Shown here: piece by piece, positions 58,640-64,000 of the stretch | How positions within the stretch are numbered: the stretch's first letter is position 1 | How the letters are laid out: every line of letters starts with the position of its first letter | Origin: Homarus americanus | Lineage: Eukaryota; Arthropoda; Malacostraca; Decapoda; Nephropidae | Assembly (NCBI RefSeq): GCF_018991925.1 | Contig: NW_024736071.1 | Span: 8,321,004 to 8,385,003, forward strand | DNA: 64,000 nt | Direction of reading: 5' to 3' | Notes under the pieces: model-generated | Seen by the model: only the letters and a program-made list of their open reading frames with translations | Databases searched by the model: none | What the model was told of the DNA's origin: nothing | Program-made: the position numbers and the translations under genes

Positions 58640-59640
58640 CTTCCTAGACTGGTGGGCGACAGCCACCTGATGGAGAACATAGTTCCTGCAGATGCGTCAT
58701 CCGTCATAAAAGAGTTTAAAAACAAGTCACCTGGGCAAAGTCATATTAACAAGAAGATCCTGGCCCAACTCCCAGACAATATGATAGACAGGCTTGCTCA
58801 TATATGCAACGCCTGCCTCGCCTCCGGATACTTCCCAAAGATGTTCAAAATCGACGTTTTCCGCCTCATCCAAGGTCGAAAACTTTTGACCGATATCGCT
58901 ACTGGAGATACCAGCCAAAATCCTCGAAAAAAAATAGTAAACAAGCGGTTACGAATGTATCTGGAGGACGAAGACGTGCATAATCCCCGCCAGTTCGGCT
59001 TCCGCCAGTACCGAGGCACATCCACCGCCATAGCCCAGGCCTACGAGCAGATCGCCAACGCCATGACTGGCCGCCTACAATGCAACGTAGTGCTGAGGGA
59101 CGTCAGCAAGGCGTCTGACAAGGTATGGCACGGGGGGCTACAGTATAAGATCATACAACTGGGGCTACCCAAAAACCTGACGTACCTGCTGTGCAACTTC
59201 ATCACGGATCGCAGAGCCAAAATCAAGATACAAGAACATTGCGGAGAGGAATTCCCACTCTCGAGCGGCATACCGCAGGGCTCTTGTCTCTCATAAACCC
59301 TTTAAGCGCTCTACACGGTTGACCTACCACCCCCAATCGTCGGCAGTGAGTACGTCATATATGCCGACGATGTGACACAGATCGTCACCTGCCCAGGAAG
59401 GTCCACGGCAAGGATGGAGCGACTCACTGCTCGGGCAATAGAAATGGAAGATAAAAACAAACTTAACGAAATTCGAGGTCATACCCATAGCCAAATTCAA
59501 GCCGGTGCCGCTGATGATCGACGACAAAGAGATTGAGTGCTCTAAACAAGGCAGGTTGCTCGGCCTCACCGTCTCTCGGACGGCCATCACGTCCCACGTG
59601 AAGGACAAACTAAAGAAAGCCAAAGTCGCCGCCGCCAAAT
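58640..59640 (+). pseudogene. LINE D reverse transcriptase, key Asp residues kept, two stops in motif B
   Basis: 58652-59296 reads SVIKEFKNKSPGQSHINKK, NPRQFGFRQYRGTSTAIAQA, VVLRDVSKASDKVWHGGL (motif A, with Phe changed to Ser) and SSGIPQGSCLS (motif B). Two in-frame stops fall where Pro and Phe are expected, then ALYTVDLPPP and YVIYADDVTQIV give motif C (YADD) at about 59350-59385. The catalytic Asp residues are therefore still present. Later frameshifts break the thumb. Confidence 0.87.
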
Positions 59641-60007
59641 GAAAACGTTTTAAACTGGTGCCTGAGAAGATACAAGTCCTTCTGAAAAAGGCGTTGGTGA
59701 GGCCTGTGTTGGAGTTACCCACATATCCCACTCGTCGCGCTCAGGAAGACCAGACTACAACAACTACAGAGCTTCCAAAACAAGTGTCTGAGGTCAGCCA
59801 GTGCCCAAGCGCCACCCTACCAGGAGTTTGTGGAAACCATCTACCTAAGAGATAAAACGGAGGCCCTCAACGTCAGGTTCCAACGCCTAGGGAGGTAGGT
59901 TAAGAACAAGCTTCTGGACGACCCTCACAGCCCAGACCACCTACGCGGGGAAGACATCAACGGAGGGCGACCCCACGCCTGGTGGCCCCGGAGACTTGCC
60001 CGCACTA

Positions 60008-60042
60008 CGGACATAAATGGGTCGTGGACCCATTTATGTCCG
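60008..60042. other. Perfect 16-bp inverted repeat with GTG loop
   Basis: CGGACATAAATGGGTC, GTG, then its exact reverse complement (60027-60042). It is at the right edge of LINE D. It could be a structural element of the LINE 3' end or an inverted duplication formed at the insertion junction. Confidence 0.95.
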
Positions 60043-61740
60043 CACAACGATCCACCTTAGGATAAAACTCAGATGATATAAGATCACATTTAACAACTCA
60101 CAATCTAGTGAGTCAATAACGTAATACAGTCGTAAGATTTTAATAAAAATTTTATTGTAAAATCAAACTAGTCATTGCCAACCATAGTAGCCATTTTACA
60201 ACCTCATCCTAAATCCTAGGTTAGCTTAGTTAGCCAACAAACTCTGTAATGTGTAAAATAAGGGGTGTCGTCCCCATCTGTTTAACTCATCAAATTTCTT
60301 TTCCAACCTTTCCCCCCACGACTATATGTTGTGACTTCTCCATCCCTCATGTCTGGCTGTGCCTGGAGCCTCAGCATGCCTTCCATCCTTTCCCCACCTT
60401 AACCTACAAAAAAAAAAAAAGTAAATAAAAAAAATATAAAAAAGAATCAGCCAGTTTTGATCAGTTTTTGTGATAAGAGTGACTCGATAACACCTTTTCT
60501 CATTTAAAGCGTAGTATACAGTACGTATTCGGACAAGAACAAATGTCAAATGCAACAAGCAGGAAACAAGCATTACATTCGTTTCGGGGTTCCCATTAAG
60601 TTAGCCACTGCTCACTTTCGCTGACAAATCAAAACAAACCAACACTAAACTATGTGTGGTTTTAGCAGGAACGGACCTAACTTTAGCAATGATTAGTGGT
60701 TGTGTTTCTGCTAAAATCAGACACAGTTGGTAATCGTTTTTTGCTTTTGTTTTTGTTTTTTAATTTGCCAGAGCACGTAGTGGCAGTGGCGTCCTTGCAA
60801 CAAGCACCCGTAACGGAAGTAATTTTCTGGGTAAAAATTAAAATCATTGTTTAGCATTTCAACACCAGATTTCTCCTTATTTGGAGGGAAGATACATTAT
60901 TTTCTTTTAGAACCAAAACTCAATGATACAGTAGTTGATGTAGGTAACTAAACAATTACTCCCGCTTTTTTCTTTATTCTACCACCGCAAGGAAATATAT
61001 ACGAAAATTACTTGAAATTAATTCGGTTAAGGCATTTCACTTATTAACTTAGGGCACTTCAAACATTTTGAAAGTGCTTGTTATGGTTTTCATTACTTTG
61101 AATTTGTTCTTCAAGGCGCTTCAGCGAATAAAAAAACCAAGTGAACTATGTCTGCTTTTGCAGGAAAGTAAGACTGGACACTGCCAAACTTGATTATATA
61201 TCAGACCGTGGTTCGGTCTTGCTAAAATCTTGCATTTGCCGAAGTGCCGAAGGCACGTAAGCAGTGCCGTATGTGCCACTTCATTAGAGTAAATTCTGAT
61301 GAGAGGAGTATTTTGGAATAAATTTTAAGGTCCTTTGTTAATTAATAAGAACGTGCATCTGAACTTAACATTAACAACATACAGGACGAACAATACAAAA
61401 ATAAACTGAGTGGCTAATGACAGTGTTTCTGTATCTTAGTCCACTTGTCATTTGCAATGTTACCGAAAATTTTGGCTAAGCAGATGATAATTTATTCGAT
61501 TTTCCAATTTGGTAGCAATATTATACTGCATCGCTTCCTTCTTAAAACAGCATGAAACAAAAGAATTATCCTGCCAAAACAGTTTATATAACACTGTAAA
61601 GTTCATTTCCGTTTGTAAACATTTTATCATATCCAAAATGAGTAAAGAGATCCTACTGTAAGTGGGGACCAGGGCATAAATTATGATTACATGACATAAA
61701 CCAATCTAACTTAACCTAACAAAGCTTTACGATCTTAGTG
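60043..61740. other. AT-rich unique sequence, no gene seen
   Basis: No recognisable open frame, RNA or repeat. Confidence 0.45.
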
Positions 61741-61748
61741 GGGGGTTG

Positions 61749-61798
61749 TTAAGTTAAGTTAAGTTAGGTTAGGTTAGGTTAGGTTAGGTTAGGTTAGG
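61749..61798 (+). repeat. Interstitial telomere-like array, (TTAAG)3(TTAGG)7
   Basis: Three GTTAA units pass into seven perfect TTAGG units (61764-61798). TTAGG is the ancestral arthropod telomere repeat. No other telomeric sequence adjoins it, so it is interstitial. Confidence 0.95.
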
Positions 61799-63755
61799 CC
61801 CGGTTGGTGTATCGTATGTATTCATATATGATGCACGGCCTCGGCCCCCGCACTTTGAGACTTGTTTACAAGGACTCCAGCGTTTCCTATGTACAATTCC
61901 ACACATTTTCCTTAGTTTACACTCGTTTTGGGCACCGTATTCTATTTCCGTCCGTGGAATTCAACTCTAGAGTGCATGTGAACTATTTTTGTAAAGGAAT
62001 TCTTTTCTTTCAGGCATAATAAAACGCTGAAGTAAAAACATTACCTGTGGTTATCCCTGCTACTAACACACTACATCTTGGATGCACAGCAGAATTTTGT
62101 CATTTGTCTTTGTCTAAAATATAATTCTTACTTACCAACTGCGAGAAGACGTAAGTTTGCACAATTACCGTCATGCGACAGGAAACAGCAGTCCACGGAT
62201 CCTAGTTACTGTAGTTTAAAAAGGTCAAAATATTTGCCGTCAGCCATTGTTTCACACACAAAAACAAACACAATTAAAGTACACTTCACAGTCGTTTAAA
62301 TCAATAATTCTTTACCACAACACTTCACTATAATCCTATAAAGTTAATTGGTGATCCTATACACCAGTAAACTTCTTACACACGTCCGGGTACTGCATAT
62401 AAACCTAAAATAATGATAATGTTCCTCAATATTGGACACACTTCACAATACTTGTTACTGCCCTAATACAAATAGTTGCCAAGTAGTCTTTAAACGTATT
62501 TTGCCAGCGCCTCCTACCGACCAAAATACCAACTACGACGCAATGTGCGTCTGCCGAGTTAGGACTTCGAATTTATATCCGGCAAGTTAAAAACCAAAGT
62601 AATAATGGGAACAGGGATATGGTAATGATACCGATAGTGATATGATATTGCTACCAATATTTCATTTGTACTAAAACTTGAGATAGAACAACGTGCATGC
62701 GTGCCGTGGGTGTCAACAAAGGCTGTAAGAGACTGCTCCTTAAAAGTAGTATTTCTGACGAATTCAGCGAGTTTACTAATCCCAGCCTGAGCAGAGAACT
62801 ATAGTAAGACCCAGTTATCAACACAGTGGCATCTATTTTTTTTTTTTTAAGTTTTGGACTTTGTCATTTTTGTTTGATAAAAACATCTGGTCTTACCACC
62901 CAGAGCATTTGTCATTATATATACTGAAGATTACTGTCATTTGTCTTTGAGAAGATTCGGACACAAGCACATGGTACGAGTGTAAATAAAACTGGTCAAC
63001 AAGTTTTAAGTTCATGAGTCATACAGGATGTTTCTTACTAATTGAAACATGATTACAAATATAACCTTAGTTTTGCCGTATCACGTCTAGTTTTCAAGAT
63101 ATTGATTATACCTAGATACCAGAACTGTCAAGATGACTGACTTAATCAGGGATCTTGAGCTCTCAAAGCAAAAGACAAAATTGTTTTGTTCAAGATTACA
63201 ACACTGAAAACTCCTGCACAAGAATGCACATGTTTTTCTCTTCAGAAAACGAGTTTCATTAAGTTATTCAATGTGGAGTAGTTCAGCGTGATACTACTGT
63301 GGTTTGATGATCCAATCAGTACACGGACGTTCAACATACTGTACCTAGTAGGCCAGTAGGACTTAACAACCTGCCCTCCCTAACCGTTGTGTAACTGACT
63401 GCCGCTAGGTGTCCTGCTAGCAGACTTGGATCAATTAGGATTATAAATGAAAATTAATGTAATTAATTTCATATATTTAGTACATAATTGTAGTTATAAA
63501 TGGACATTCAAAATAAAAGTAATTGTAATTTTAATTGTAAATTACATTTATATCACGAAACTGAGCATTATGAAGGATTCCTGACAAAAGGAAGATAGGT
63601 ATACTCGTATACGGTACTATTAAAGCCTCCCTTTGGACTTGCTTCACGTTTGAGTCACGTGCAGGTGCTACATGACCGTCGATAGTACCTTCATTTTACC
63701 TGTTTATAGTTTTGCCTAAGACCTAAGTTGCTTATAAGTCTCTTGTCTTCAGCAC
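61799..63755. other. AT-rich unique sequence, no supported gene
   Basis: Open frames at 61804-62019 and 62078-62299 have no recognisable domain. Confidence 0.4.
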
Positions 63756-63757
63756 CA

Positions 63758-63930
63758 TCAGAGAGAGTGTTTAGCATAACTGCAGTAGAGGAAGGGAAAA
63801 ATAAAGGAGGGGTGAGAAGGAGAGGAGAGAAGGAGAGGGAGATAAAGGAGAATGAGAAAAATTGAGAGAAGGTGACGGAGATGAAGGTAGGATGTTGTAG
63901 GAAGGAGGGGGAGGAATGATGATTCATTGC
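63758..63930 (+). repeat. Polypurine-rich patch
   Basis: GAGGAAGGGAAAAATAAAGG, GGAGAGGAGAGAAGGAGAGG and similar. Minus-strand frames rich in Ser, Leu and Phe come from it. Confidence 0.7.
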
Positions 63931-64000
63931 ATGATGTTATGGAAGAAGTGATCAAGATTGTAAATTTTCTTCGTGCTCGTTCCCTTAACCATCGCCAGTT

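Larger units (their letters stand above)
56965..60000 (+). mobile_element. LINE family D, nearly full-length but dead
   Basis: A degraded, GC-richer first ORF region (about 56965-57620) precedes an APE endonuclease and an RT. The thumb and 3' part run to about 60000 (LKKALVRPVLELPTYPTR at about 59680). GC content is clearly higher than in the surrounding DNA. The clade was not determined. A perfect hairpin lies at its 3' edge. Confidence 0.82.

Overview
This is eukaryotic, gene-poor, repeat-dominated DNA. I see no host protein-coding gene, rRNA or tRNA that I can support. The features that set it apart are very abundant micro- and minisatellites (roughly a quarter of the window), several decayed non-LTR retrotransposon (LINE) families, DNA transposons of the PIF/Harbinger and hAT types, and a run of TTAGG, the arthropod telomere motif. 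Together these suggest an arthropod, most plausibly a decapod crustacean; the taxon is inference. A block of exactly 100 Ns at 8901-9000 is a scaffold gap.

Layout. 1-10.2 kb: a 49-bp satellite, polypyrimidine tracts, five further minisatellites and the gap. 10.5-16.5 kb: a large G-rich 19-bp minisatellite array, interrupted by an antisense LINE family A fragment (A0) and by a PIF/Harbinger-like element flanked by TAA. 17-23.8 kb: more minisatellites, a TIR element, a polypurine block and a long CCCACA-type array. 23.8-28.9 kb: the longest LINE family A copy (A1: ORF1 zinc knuckles, APE endonuclease, RT remnant, RNase H, 3' tail), itself broken by a foldback MITE, an internally deleted hAT element and a SINE. 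30.1-31.7 kb: an antisense LINE family B fragment split by a Harbinger element that carries a MADF-domain exon. 32.6 kb: a second foldback element. 35.7-38.3 kb: a CAC/CAT array holding LINE copy A2. 42.1-45.4 kb: LINE copy A3 with most of an RT domain, then copy A4 inserted into a small TIR element. 45.7-47.9 kb: tails of LINE family E and another family B piece. 50.9 kb: a second SINE copy. 52.5-60 kb: three LINE families head to tail in one orientation (C, B and D), ending in a perfect hairpin. 60-64 kb: mostly unique AT-rich DNA with a short TTAGG array.

How the parts relate. The main biological story is a LINE and SINE pair. The SINE copy at 27831-28046 shares its 3' tail with LINE family A, including a terminal hairpin kept by compensatory changes. 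This is the pattern expected if the SINE uses the family A reverse transcriptase. Most family A copies border CAC-rich tandem repeats, which may reflect target choice or only the abundance of such repeats. Every retrotransposon reading frame I could read is broken, so the window looks like a graveyard of nested insertions rather than a set of active elements. Families A-E are my own labels for this window.
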